Part shown: positions 41,440-49,811 of the stretch, piece by piece | How the letters are laid out: each line of letters starts with the position of its first letter | Numbering within the stretch: position 1 is the stretch's first letter | Source: Limimaricola pyoseonensis | GTDB lineage: Bacteria > Pseudomonadota > Alphaproteobacteria > Rhodobacterales > Rhodobacteraceae | Reading direction: 5' to 3' | Assembly (NCBI RefSeq): GCF_900102015.1 | Contig: NZ_FNAT01000010.1 | Location: 1 to 64,000, forward strand | DNA: 64,000 nucleotides | Notes under the pieces: generated by a model | What the model was told of the DNA's origin: nothing | The model's input: the letters and a program-made list of their open reading frames with translations, nothing else | Databases searched by the model: none | Made by a program: the position numbers and the translations under genes

Positions 41440-42705
41440 TTGGACCATTTCCTCTACCGCGACGGCCGGCTGATGGCCGAGGATGTCGCCATTTCCGAGA
41501 TCGTCGCCAGCGTCGGCACGCCGGTCTACGTCTATTCCTCCGCGACGCTGCTGCGCCATCTCAAGCTGTTCGAGGACGCGCTCGAAGGGCTGCCGCACCT
41601 CGTCTGCTTCGCGGTCAAGTCGCTCGGCAACGTCGCGGTGCTGAAGCTTCTGGGCGAGGCCGGGGCCGGGATGGACATCGTCTCGGGCGGCGAATACGCC
41701 CGCGCCCGCGCCGCCGGCATCCCGGGCGAGCGCATCGTCTTCTCCGGCGTCGGCAAGACCCGCGACGAGATGCGCATGGCGCTCGAGGGCGGCATCCGCC
41801 AGTTCAACGTCGAGAGCGAGCCCGAGATGCAGGCGCTCTCCGAGGTGGCCGTGTCGCTGGGCAGGACCGCCCCGATCACCATCCGCGTGAACCCGGACGT
41901 GGATGCGAAGACCCACGCCAAGATCGCCACCGGCAAGTCCGAGAACAAGTTCGGCATCCCGATCGCGCGGGCGCGCGAGGTCTATGCCATGGCCGCCGCC
42001 CTGCCCGGAATCGAGGTGATCGGCATAGACGTGCATATCGGCAGCCAGCTGACCGAGCTCGCCCCCTTCGAGGCGGCCTTCACCAAGGTGGCCGAGCTGA
42101 CCGAGACCCTGCGCGCCGAGGGCCACGACATCCGCCGCCTCGATCTCGGCGGGGGCTTGGGCATCCCCTACGAGCGGGTCAACGAGGCGCCGCCGCTGCC
42201 CTTCGACTACGGCGCGCTGATCCGGCGCACGGTCGGGCATCTGGGTTGCGAGATCGAGATCGAGCCGGGCCGGCTGGTCGCCGGCAATGCCGGTCTGCTG
42301 GTCAGCCGCGTCACCTACGCCAAGTCCGGCGAGGGGCGCGACTTCCTGATCCTTGATGCTGCGATGAACGACCTGATCCGCCCGGCGATGTACGAGGCGC
42401 ATCACGACATCGTCCCGGTGGTCGAGCCCGAGGCCGGCGCAGAGACCCGCAAATGGGACGTGGTCGGCCCGGTCTGCGAGACCGGCGACACCTTCGCGCG
42501 CGGCCGCGACCTGCCGCCCGTCGCCGAGGGCGACCTCGTGGCCTTCCGCTCGGCCGGGGCCTACGGCGCGGTGATGGCCAGCGAGTACAACGCCCGCCCC
42601 TTGATCCCGGAAGTGCTTGTGCGCGACGATCAATTCGCGGTTATCCGCCGCCGCCCCAGCTATGAGGAAATGATCGCGCGCGATACCATCCCCGAATGGC
42701 TATGA
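41440..42705 (+). CDS. lysA: Diaminopimelate decarboxylase
   Basis: 421 aa, fold-type III PLP enzyme; the last step of lysine synthesis. The PLP lysine is K60 in HLVCFAVKSLGNVAV. Other motifs are HIGSQLTELAPFEAAF, LDLGGGLGIPYE, VGPVCETGDTFARGR and the C-terminal GAYGAVMASEYNARP. The start is a TTG (MDHFLYRDG), the usual N-terminus for this lineage, with GGAG about 10 nt upstream; the next ATG would remove conserved residues. A TIGR02302 gene follows closely. Confidence 0.96.
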   Translation: MDHFLYRDGRLMAEDVAISEIVASVGTPVYVYSSATLLRHLKLFEDALEGLPHLVCFAVKSLGNVAVLKLLGEAGAGMDIVSGGEYARARAAGIPGERIVFSGVGKTRDEMRMALEGGIRQFNVESEPEMQALSEVAVSLGRTAPITIRVNPDVDAKTHAKIATGKSENKFGIPIARAREVYAMAAALPGIEVIGIDVHIGSQLTELAPFEAAFTKVAELTETLRAEGHDIRRLDLGGGLGIPYERVNEAPPLPFDYGALIRRTVGHLGCEIEIEPGRLVAGNAGLLVSRVTYAKSGEGRDFLILDAAMNDLIRPAMYEAHHDIVPVVEPEAGAETRKWDVVGPVCETGDTFARGRDLPPVAEGDLVAFRSAGAYGAVMASEYNARPLIPEVLVRDDQFAVIRRRPSYEEMIARDTIPEWL

Positions 42706-42805
42706 TGGAGAGGCCCATCCCGCGCCACGGAGCACCGGCACCCTGACCGAGACCCGCGATCCCCTGTCGCATCTGAAACGCCCCGTCGCGCTGACCCGCG
42801 CCGGC

Positions 42806-45322
42806 ATGGTCGCCGAGCGCGCGCTGCGCGCCTTCTGGCCGCTCTGGACCGTGCTGGCCGTGGCGCTGGCGCCGCTGATCGCGGGCTGGCAGGACCGGCT
42901 GCCGGTCGAGATCTTCTGGGGCTGGGCGGTGATCGCGGTGCTCGGCGCGGCCGTCGCGCTGGGCTGGGGGCTGTGGCGCTTCCGCTGGCCCTCGCGCGCC
43001 GCCGCGATCGACCGGCTCGACCGCAGCCTGCCCGGCCGCCCGGTCTCGGCGCTTCTCGATGCGCAGGCGACGGGGCGCGGCGATATCGGCTCCGAGGCGC
43101 TCTGGGCCGCGCATCTGAAGCGGATGCGCGCGCGCAGCGACCATGCCGCCCCGGCCCGGCCCGACCTGCGGCTGGCCGCGCGCGACCCGTTCGGACTGCG
43201 CTACATCGCGCTCCTGTTCCTCGTCGTGGCGCTGCTCTTCGGCTCGGTCTGGCGCGTGGGCTCGGTCGTCGGCATGACGCCGGGCGGCGGCGGCGCGCTG
43301 GCCGAGGGCCCGGTCTGGGAAGGCTGGATCGAGCCGCCCGCCCATACCGGCCTGCCCTCGCTCTACCTTGCCGACCAGCCGCCCGGCCCGCTCGCGGTAC
43401 CCGAGAACAGCCGGATCACCGTGCGGCTCTACGGCGAAATCGGCGCGCTGACCCTTTCGGAGACCGTCTCGGGCCGCACCGAGGACCTGCCGGCCGCCTC
43501 CGACGCCAGCCAGAGCTTCATCGTCACCCGCGACGGCCGCATCGCCATTTCCGGCCCCGGCGGCGCGGCGTGGGACGTCACCGTCACCCCCGACGCCGCG
43601 CCCGAGATCGCCGTCGCCGGCCCGCTCGAGACCGAGGGGCTGGGGCAGATGACGCTGCCCTTCCGCGCCAGCGACGATCACGGCGTGGTCTCGGGCACCG
43701 CGCGCATCGCGCTCGACGTCGAGGCGGTGGAGCGCCGCCACGGCCTCGCCACCGAATGGCAGGCGCGCGAGCCGATCGTGGTCGACCTGCCGATGCCCTA
43801 CAGCGGCGCGCGCGACGAGGTCGAGGAGGTGCTGGCGGGCGACTTCTCGCAACACCCCTTCGCCAACCTGCCGGTGCGGATCACGCTGCAGGCGACCGAT
43901 GCCGCCGAGCAGACCGGCGAATCGGGCCCCTACCCGACCACCCTGCCGGGGCGGCGCTTCTTCCAGCCGCTGGCCCGTGCCGTGGCCGAGCAGCGCCGCG
44001 ACCTTCTGTGGTCCAAGCAGAACGCGGCCCGCGTGCGCGACGTGCTGCGGGCGGTCTCGCACCGCCCCGAGGGGCTGTTTCGCGACCGCAGCACCTACCT
44101 GCGGCTGCGCGTGGCGCTGCGCCGGCTCGACACCGCCGCCGGCGCGCCGGGCGGGCTGAGCGATGCCGCGCAGGCCGAGATCGCGCAGGCGCTGTGGGAT
44201 CTCGCGGTGCAGCTCGAGGACGGCACGCTGGCCGATGCGCGCGAGCGGCTGCGCCGGGCGCAGGAACGGCTGGCCGAGGCGATGCGCGAGGGCGCCACGC
44301 CAGACGAGATCGCCGAGCTGATGGACGAGCTGCGCGCCGCCACCGACGACTACCTGCGGATGCTGGCCGAGAACGCCGAGCCGGGCGAGAGCGGCCTCGA
44401 CCAGCCGCAGACCGGCCAGAACGAGGGCATGCAGGTCACGCAGGACGAGCTGCAGGCGCTGATGGACCGGATCCAGGAGCTGATGGAGGAAGGCCGGATG
44501 GCCGAGGCGGCCGAGCTGATGGAGCAGCTCAACCGCATGATGGAGAACCTGCGCGTCACGCAGGGCGAAGGCGGCGGCGGCCCGCAGACCCCGGGCCAGC
44601 GTTCGATGCAGGATCTGCAGGACACGCTGCGCGGCCAGCAGGACCTGTCGGACGAGGCCTTCCGCGACCTGCAGGACCGGTTCAACGGGCGCCAGCCCGG
44701 CCAGCGCGGCCAGTCTCCGGGCCGCCAGCCCGGCGCCGGACAGCCCGGTGACAACGGCCCGCCGCAGGACGGCCAGCCGCAGCCGGGCCAGCAGGGCGGC
44801 GACGGGCAGGGCGACATGCGCGGCTCGCTCGCCGACCGGCAGCAGGCGCTGCGCGACGAGCTTGAGCGCCAGCGCGGCGCCCTGCCCCGCCTCGACGGCG
44901 AGAGCGCCGACCGCGCCCGCGGCGCGCTCGACCGGGCCGAGGGCGCGATGGACGAGGCCGAGCGGGCGCTGCGCTCGGACGATCTCGCCGGCGCGATCGA
45001 TAGGCAGGCCGAGGCGATGGAGGCGCTGCGCGAGGGCGTGCGCGAGCTGGGCCGCGCGCTGGCCGAGAACGGCGAGCCGCAGCCCGGACAGGGCGAGGCC
45101 CGCGGCGGCACCGGCGCCGAGACCGGCCCCGGCCGCCGCGACCCGCTGGGCCGGGACATGGGGTCGAACGGGCGGATGGGCACCGAGGATTCGCTGCTTG
45201 GCGACGGCGACGTGGCCCGCCGCGCCGAGGAGCTCCTGGACGAGATCCGCCGCCGCGCCGGCGAACGCGAGCGCCCGCAGAGCGAACGCGACTACCTCGA
45301 GCGCCTGCTCGACCTGTTCTGA
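42806..45322 (+). CDS. TIGR02302 (DUF4175) family membrane protein
   Basis: 838 aa from the first ATG. Two N-terminal TMs (WPLWTVLAVALAPLIAGW and VEIFWGWAVIAVLGAAVALG), a third near residue 130-148 (YIALLFLVVALLFGSVW), a large periplasmic beta-rich part (about 170-390), and a long helical Gln/Glu-rich and Gly/Pro/Gln-rich region (about 480-700), ending RERPQSERDYLERLLDLF. The family is alphaproteobacterial, of unknown function. Homology-like sequence continues in frame upstream (HLKRPVALTRAG), and a CTG at 42743 with GGAG 9 nt before it is a likely true start, adding 21 residues. Downstream of lysA. Confidence 0.85.
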   Translation: MVAERALRAFWPLWTVLAVALAPLIAGWQDRLPVEIFWGWAVIAVLGAAVALGWGLWRFRWPSRAAAIDRLDRSLPGRPVSALLDAQATGRGDIGSEALWAAHLKRMRARSDHAAPARPDLRLAARDPFGLRYIALLFLVVALLFGSVWRVGSVVGMTPGGGGALAEGPVWEGWIEPPAHTGLPSLYLADQPPGPLAVPENSRITVRLYGEIGALTLSETVSGRTEDLPAASDASQSFIVTRDGRIAISGPGGAAWDVTVTPDAAPEIAVAGPLETEGLGQMTLPFRASDDHGVVSGTARIALDVEAVERRHGLATEWQAREPIVVDLPMPYSGARDEVEEVLAGDFSQHPFANLPVRITLQATDAAEQTGESGPYPTTLPGRRFFQPLARAVAEQRRDLLWSKQNAARVRDVLRAVSHRPEGLFRDRSTYLRLRVALRRLDTAAGAPGGLSDAAQAEIAQALWDLAVQLEDGTLADARERLRRAQERLAEAMREGATPDEIAELMDELRAATDDYLRMLAENAEPGESGLDQPQTGQNEGMQVTQDELQALMDRIQELMEEGRMAEAAELMEQLNRMMENLRVTQGEGGGGPQTPGQRSMQDLQDTLRGQQDLSDEAFRDLQDRFNGRQPGQRGQSPGRQPGAGQPGDNGPPQDGQPQPGQQGGDGQGDMRGSLADRQQALRDELERQRGALPRLDGESADRARGALDRAEGAMDEAERALRSDDLAGAIDRQAEAMEALREGVRELGRALAENGEPQPGQGEARGGTGAETGPGRRDPLGRDMGSNGRMGTEDSLLGDGDVARRAEELLDEIRRRAGERERPQSERDYLERLLDLF

Positions 45323-45344
45323 GCGGCCGGCCGGCCCGCGCGGC

Positions 45345-46658
45345 TCAGGAGATGCGCAGCAGCAGCGCCTGCAGCCGGTCGTCGAGCCACACCCGCCCGG
45401 TATCCACCCAGTCCGCATAGGCGGCGAGCGGCTCGGCCAGGACCGGCATCATCTCGGCCAGCCGGCCGGCATGGGCATAGACCAGCGCCAGAACCGTGGC
45501 GAGCAGCATCGCCGCCGCGAAACCGAGCCGGAACCCGCGGGCCCGGCTGCCGTCGCCGTCGTCCTGCACCGGCCGCAGCACGCCGCCGCTCTTGAGCGCG
45601 GTGCCGCGCAGCGTGGAGTTGATCTCCTCGATGTCGGGCAGCAGGTCGCGGCGCGACACCGCCCCGGTCGAGGCGGCGGCGGCGCGGGCCCGCGCCCGCG
45701 CGGCGTCCTCCTCCGGGGCCTCGACCTCGTCCCGGGCCGCCATCGCCTCCGGCGCCTCGTGGCGCTCGATCTCCGCGATCTCGTCGGGCGGCAGCTCGTC
45801 CTGCGGCGGCTCGGCCGTCACGGCATCGGCCTCCGTCACGCGCTCCGACGGCGGCGCGGCCCATGCCTCCTCCTCGGGTTCGGCCGGGGCCTCGGCGCCG
45901 AAGCCCCGCGCCGCGTCGGTCTCCAATTCAGGTTCCCGCTCCCGTTCCCGTTCACGTTCCGGCGGCAGCGGAGCTGCCGGCAGCGGCTCGGCCTCCGGCT
46001 CGGAGCGCAGCGCGCGGGCGAGCGCGGCGTTCTCCGCCTCCTCCCCGCTCAAATCATCCTCCCCGAAGATCGACGCTTCCGGGGCGTCGGGCTCCGCCGC
46101 GTGCTCCGGCGCGGGCCGCGTCTCGACCGTCTCCTCGGCCGTTTCCTCGACCGAGGGCGCGCCTGACGGGGCAGCCCGCGGATCGTTGTCATCGGGCTTG
46201 AGCGTGCGGGTGTCGTCGGCCTCGGGCTCTGCCGCCGCTTCGGCATCGGGCGGGGGCGGATCGTGGCGCTCGTCCGGCGCCGTCTCCTCGGCCTCGTCCC
46301 GGTCCGGCGCATCGCGGCGGCGCAGGCCGGCCTCGGCGCGTCGTTGGGCCTCCTCCCGCTCGGCCTCGGCGCGCAGGATCTCCTCGATCTCGGGGGTGAT
46401 GGTGCGACGGCGCGGCATCGGCGGCGGCGCGGCAGCCGCCTCGTCTTCATCCTCGTCCTCGGCCTCGACCTCGTCCGGGGCGGGGGCCGCGCCCTCGGGC
46501 CCCTCGGGCGCCGGGTCGTCGGCCGGCGCGCCGGGCGCCTCGCGCCGGGCCAGCCAGGTCAGGCCGCAATCCGAGCACTGCACCTCGCGGCCCTCCTCGG
46601 GCACCGCCTCCTCGTCCACCTCGTACTGGGCCCCGCAATTCGGGCAGATCAAGCGCAT
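45345..46658 (-). CDS. Zinc-ribbon (MJ0042-type) protein with acidic linker and C-terminal TM
   Basis: 437 aa. An N-terminal zinc ribbon has C5, C8, C28 and C31 in MRLICPNCGAQYEVDEEAVP and VQCSDCGLTW. About 300 residues of very acidic Glu/Asp/Ala/Pro-rich sequence follow, with an Arg-Glu repeat. A single TM lies near residues 393-412 (GFRLGFAAAMLLATVLALVY), then a short periplasmic tail. MJ0042 proteins with this layout are common next to ftsEX in Rhodobacteraceae and have no known function. Convergent with the TIGR02302 gene and divergent from ftsE. Confidence 0.85.
   Translation of the reverse strand: MRLICPNCGAQYEVDEEAVPEEGREVQCSDCGLTWLARREAPGAPADDPAPEGPEGAAPAPDEVEAEDEDEDEAAAAPPPMPRRRTITPEIEEILRAEAEREEAQRRAEAGLRRRDAPDRDEAEETAPDERHDPPPPDAEAAAEPEADDTRTLKPDDNDPRAAPSGAPSVEETAEETVETRPAPEHAAEPDAPEASIFGEDDLSGEEAENAALARALRSEPEAEPLPAAPLPPEREREREREPELETDAARGFGAEAPAEPEEEAWAAPPSERVTEADAVTAEPPQDELPPDEIAEIERHEAPEAMAARDEVEAPEEDAARARARAAAASTGAVSRRDLLPDIEEINSTLRGTALKSGGVLRPVQDDGDGSRARGFRLGFAAAMLLATVLALVYAHAGRLAEMMPVLAEPLAAYADWVDTGRVWLDDRLQALLLRIS
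45925..45961. repeat. Imperfect hexanucleotide repeat in the zinc-ribbon gene
   Basis: Consecutive TTCCCG-like units (ending CGTTCACGTTCCGG) encode the Arg-Glu repeat of the zinc-ribbon protein on the minus strand. Such a unit could change length by slippage without breaking the frame. Confidence 0.5.
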
Positions 46659-46765
46659 GCGTCGCGTCCCTTTGCCCGCCCCATCGGGGCGGCCTTCATC
46701 CGGCCCAACCCTAGCGCCGCGCCGCCCTGCCGCCAAGAAAGCCCGCCCTCGCCGGGCCCGGCTGA

Positions 46766-46782
46766 TGCAGCGCTGCAATTGC
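46766..46782. promoter_or_regulatory. Overlapping palindromes upstream of ftsE
   Basis: TGCAGCGCTGCA (46766-46777) is a perfect 12-bp palindrome overlapped by GCAATTGC (46775-46782). It lies in the 172-bp divergent gap between the zinc-ribbon gene and ftsE, about 50 nt before ftsE. Possible operator; no regulator can be named. Confidence 0.3.
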
Positions 46783-46830
46783 AACGCCGTCCCGCTTCCG
46801 GCAGAAGGGGGCCAGAGCAGGGAGAGGCGG

Positions 46831-47505
46831 GTGATCGAGCTACGCGACGTGGCCTACAGCTATGGCGGCGGGGAATTGTTTTCCGGCCTCTCGCTGGTGC
46901 TCGCGCCGGGATCCTTCCACTTCCTGACCGGCCCCTCCGGCGCCGGCAAGACCACCCTTCTCAAGCTGTGCTACGGCGACCTCGTGCCGACCGCCGGGGA
47001 GGTCGCGCTGTTCGGCGAGACCACGCGCGGCATGGCGCGCGACGGGCTGGCGCTGACCCGCCGCCGGATCGGCGTGGTGCACCAGGACTGCCAGTTCCTC
47101 GACCATCTTTCCGTCGCCGAAAACGTGGCGCTGCCGCTTTCGGTCGCCGGCCGGCGCGCCGAGGCCGAGGCCTACCTGCCCGACCTGATGGCCTGGGTCG
47201 GGCTGAACCGGCAGGCCGGGCGGCGGCCGCCCGAGCTGTCTGGCGGCGAACGCCAGCGCGCCGCGCTGGCCCGCGCCGTGATCATGTCGCCCGACGTGAT
47301 CATCGCCGACGAGCCCACCGGCAACATCGACTGGGAGATGTCGCAGCGGCTGCTGGCGCTGCTGGTTGAACTCAACCGCATGGGCAAGGCGGTGCTGATC
47401 GCCACCCACGACCTCAACCTGATCCGCGCCGCCAAGGCGCAGGTCGCGGCGCGTACGCTGCGGCTCAAGGGACGGCAGCTCATGATGGCCGGGGCCGAGC
47501 TGTGA
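46831..47505 (+). CDS. ftsE: Cell division ATP-binding protein FtsE
   Basis: 224 aa ABC ATPase. Walker A GPSGAGKTTLLKLCYGD (about residues 33-49), the signature LSGGERQRAALARAVI, and Walker B VIIADEPTGNIDWEM. With FtsX it controls peptidoglycan hydrolases at the division septum. It starts at a GTG (VIELRDVAYSYGGG) with GGGAGAGGCGG upstream; the frame is open much further but only this start gives the family N-terminus. Its stop overlaps the ftsX GTG. Upstream lie a 12-bp and an 8-bp perfect palindrome (46766-46782). Confidence 0.94.
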   Translation: MIELRDVAYSYGGGELFSGLSLVLAPGSFHFLTGPSGAGKTTLLKLCYGDLVPTAGEVALFGETTRGMARDGLALTRRRIGVVHQDCQFLDHLSVAENVALPLSVAGRRAEAEAYLPDLMAWVGLNRQAGRRPPELSGGERQRAALARAVIMSPDVIIADEPTGNIDWEMSQRLLALLVELNRMGKAVLIATHDLNLIRAAKAQVAARTLRLKGRQLMMAGAEL

Positions 47506-48407
47506 GCCGGCTGCTGGCGCAGATCCTCGACCTGCTGGCGGGCGACGTGCAGGCCGACCGCACCGTGCCGCCGACCGGCTTCACCGCCCGGCTGACCATC
47601 TTCACCGCCGCGGCGATGGCGCTGCTGGCGGTCTTCGCGCTGGCCTTCTCGCTCTCGACCGGCCGGCTGGCCGAACGCTGGTCGGAGGAGCTGGCGCGCA
47701 CCGCGACCCTGCGGATCTCGGCCCCGCCCGAGCAGATGGCGGCGCAGCGCCGCGCCGCGCTCGAGCTGCTCGCCACCACGCCGGGCATCGCCGAGGCGCG
47801 CGCGCTCGACGCCGAGGAGACGCAGGCGCTGCTGACGCCGTGGTTCGGGCCCGACCTGCCGCTCGAGCAGCTGCCGATCCCGCAGCTGATCGAGATCGTC
47901 GAGGACCGGCCGGGCTACGATGCCACCGGGCTCAGGGCACGGCTTCAGGCCGAGGTGCCGGGCGCCGTGCTCGACGACCACACCCGCTGGCGCGAGCCGC
48001 TGGTGGCGGCGGCCGCGCGGCTGCGGCTGCTGGGCTGGCTGGCGATGGCGCTGATCGGCGGGGCGATGGCGGCGATGATCACGCTGGCCGCGCAATCGGC
48101 GCTGTCGGCCAATGCCCAGGTCATCCGCGTGCTGCGGCTGATCGGCGCCCGCGACGCCTATATCGCGCGCGCCTTCGTGCGCCGCTTCACGCTGCGCGCG
48201 CTGTGGGGCGCGGCCTCCGGCACCACGCTCGGCGCGGCGATCCTGCTCGTCCTGCCGGGCGGCGCGGCGGATGCGGGCTTTCTGGGCGGCTTCGGGCTGG
48301 CGGGCGGGCAATGGCTCTGGCTGCTGCCGATCCCGCCACTGGCCGCCGCGGTGGCCTTCACCGCCACCCGCGCGGCGGCGCGACGCACATTGGAGCGACA
48401 GTCATGA
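47502..48407 (+). CDS. ftsX: Cell division protein FtsX
   Basis: 301 aa, ABC permease-like partner of FtsE. TM1 is at about residues 27-48 (LTIFTAAAMALLAVFALAFS), a periplasmic domain spans about 50-165, and three further TMs lie at about 172-195 (LLGWLAMALIGGAMAAMIT), 240-258 and 268-285. It transmits FtsE ATP use to periplasmic amidase activation. The GTG start overlaps the ftsE stop, and its TGA overlaps the plsC ATG. Confidence 0.93.
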   Translation: MSRLLAQILDLLAGDVQADRTVPPTGFTARLTIFTAAAMALLAVFALAFSLSTGRLAERWSEELARTATLRISAPPEQMAAQRRAALELLATTPGIAEARALDAEETQALLTPWFGPDLPLEQLPIPQLIEIVEDRPGYDATGLRARLQAEVPGAVLDDHTRWREPLVAAAARLRLLGWLAMALIGGAMAAMITLAAQSALSANAQVIRVLRLIGARDAYIARAFVRRFTLRALWGAASGTTLGAAILLVLPGGAADAGFLGGFGLAGGQWLWLLPIPPLAAAVAFTATRAAARRTLERQS

Positions 48408-49168
48408 CCGGACCCGCCTATGCCTGGCGCTGGCTCAGGAGCCTTGCCTTCAGCATCCTGATCTACGCCGCGATGATCCCCGTCGCGCTGGCCTACCTGC
48501 CCTGGACGCTGGCGCATCGCGACGGCGCGGTGGCGGCCGCGCATCGCTGGTGCCGGATCGTGCGCTGGCTGGCCCGCGTCATGCTGGGGCTCAGGACCGA
48601 GGTGCGCGGCACGCCGCCCACGCGAGAGGTGATGATCGCCGCCAAGCACCAGAGCTTCCTCGACATCATCCTGATCTACGGCGCGGTGCCGCGCGGCAAG
48701 TTCATCATGAAGAAGGAGCTGGTCTACGCGCCGATCCTCGGCCAGATCGCGCTCCGGATCGGCTGCGTGCCGGTCGATCGCGGCAAGCGCGGCGCGGCGA
48801 TCCGGCAGATGACCGAGGACGTGCGCGCCGGCAACGCCGACCCCGGCCAGCTGATCATCTACCCGCAGGGCACCCGCGTCGCGCCGGGCGTGGCCGCGCC
48901 CTACAAGGTCGGCACCGCCGCGCTCTACCGCGAGCTGGGCCAGCCCTGCGTGCCGGTCGCCTGCAATGTCGGCGTGTTCTGGCCCAAGCGCGGCGTGCTG
49001 CGCCGCCCCGGCACCGCCATCGTCGAGTTCCTGCCCGAGATCCCGCCCGGCCTGCCGCCGGCCGAGTTCATGAGCCGGCTCGAGGACATGGTGGAATCGC
49101 GCTCGGACCGGCTGATGGCCGAGGCGGGCTTCCCGATCGCGCTCGGAGGCCCGGTTGAGGACCATTGA
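48404..49168 (+). CDS. plsC: 1-acyl-sn-glycerol-3-phosphate acyltransferase
   Basis: 254 aa, PlsC/LPAAT family. One N-terminal TM (SLAFSILIYAAMIPVALAYL), then the HX4D catalytic block in AAKHQSFLDIILIYGAVPR and the substrate block IIYPQGTRVAPGVAAPYK (PQGTR instead of the common PEGTR). It acylates lysophosphatidic acid to phosphatidic acid, after PlsY encoded at 27324. ATGA overlap with ftsX couples it to the division operon, a frequent alphaproteobacterial order. Confidence 0.94.
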   Translation: MTGPAYAWRWLRSLAFSILIYAAMIPVALAYLPWTLAHRDGAVAAAHRWCRIVRWLARVMLGLRTEVRGTPPTREVMIAAKHQSFLDIILIYGAVPRGKFIMKKELVYAPILGQIALRIGCVPVDRGKRGAAIRQMTEDVRAGNADPGQLIIYPQGTRVAPGVAAPYKVGTAALYRELGQPCVPVACNVGVFWPKRGVLRRPGTAIVEFLPEIPPGLPPAEFMSRLEDMVESRSDRLMAEAGFPIALGGPVEDH

Positions 49169-49757
49169 CGACATCGCCGCGCTCGAGGCGCTCTACGGCG
49201 CCGCCTCGCCCGCCGCGCGCGACAAGATCCGCGACCGCCTGACCCCGCTCTACCGCGACTGGATCGCGGCGGCGCGCTTCTGCGTGCTGGCCACGACCGG
49301 GCCTGAGGGCACCGATGCCAGCCCGCGCGGCGATGACGGCCCGGTGGTGGCGATGCCGGACGACCGGACGCTGCTGCTGCCCGACTGGCGCGGCAACAAC
49401 CGGCTCGATTCGCTACGCAACATCGTCCGCGACGGCCGGGTCAGCCTGATGTTCATTGTGCCGGGCTCGCACAACGTGGTGCGCGTCAACGGCCGCGCCG
49501 TGATCAGCGTCGAGCCGGGCCACCTCGCCCGGTTCGAGCGCGACGGGCGGCAGCCGCGCAGCGTCATCGTGGTCGCGGTGGAGGAGGTCTACGTGCAATG
49601 CGCCCGCGCGATCCTGCGCGCGCGGCTGTGGCGCGGCGAAGACGAGGCGGCGGGGCTGCCCAGCGTCGGCGAGCTGCTGGCCGAGGGGCGCGACGACATC
49701 GACGCCGCGGCCTACGACGCCGCATGGCCCAAGCGGGCGCGCGAATCGATGTGGTGA
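49155..49757 (+). CDS. PPOX-class FMN-binding protein (pyridoxamine 5'-phosphate oxidase family)
   Basis: 200 aa, split-barrel flavoprotein, group with MSMEG_1061-like proteins. It starts at TTG with GGAGG 5 nt before; TTG lies inside the plsC 3' end (14-nt overlap). FCVLATTGPEGTDASPRGDD (about 41-60), WRGNNRLDSLRNIV and HNVVRVNGRAVI are family motifs. It may use FMN or F420-like cofactors; substrate unknown. The last gene of ftsE-ftsX-plsC. Confidence 0.85.
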   Translation: MRTIDDIAALEALYGAASPAARDKIRDRLTPLYRDWIAAARFCVLATTGPEGTDASPRGDDGPVVAMPDDRTLLLPDWRGNNRLDSLRNIVRDGRVSLMFIVPGSHNVVRVNGRAVISVEPGHLARFERDGRQPRSVIVVAVEEVYVQCARAILRARLWRGEDEAAGLPSVGELLAEGRDDIDAAAYDAAWPKRARESMW

Positions 49758-49784
49758 GACCCGGACGGGGCACGAGCGGGTAGA

Positions 49785-49804
49785 GGCGCCCCCGCAGGGG
49801 CGCC
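49785..49804. terminator. Hairpin between PPOX-class gene and accA
   Basis: GGCGCCCC CGCA GGGGCGCC, a perfect 8-bp stem with a 4-nt loop, placed between convergent stops at 49757 and 49812. There is no U-tract, so it may act as a weak or factor-dependent terminator. Confidence 0.45.
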
Positions 49805-49811
49805 GGCCGCC

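Noticed and set aside
41340-41440. A lysine riboswitch before lysA
   Set aside because: The region is too short and lacks the five-helix core; only two small hairpins are seen.
44690-44800. Repeated GQPG-like codons that resemble tandem DNA repeats or a CRISPR-like pattern
   Set aside because: They are in frame within the TIGR02302 gene and encode a Gly/Pro/Gln-rich linker; no regular spacer-repeat structure is present.
42641-45418. A 925-codon minus-strand frame opposite the TIGR02302 gene
   Set aside because: Low-complexity Leu/Ala/Arg/Gly antisense frame without any recognisable domain; the plus-strand gene has TM segments and a family fit.
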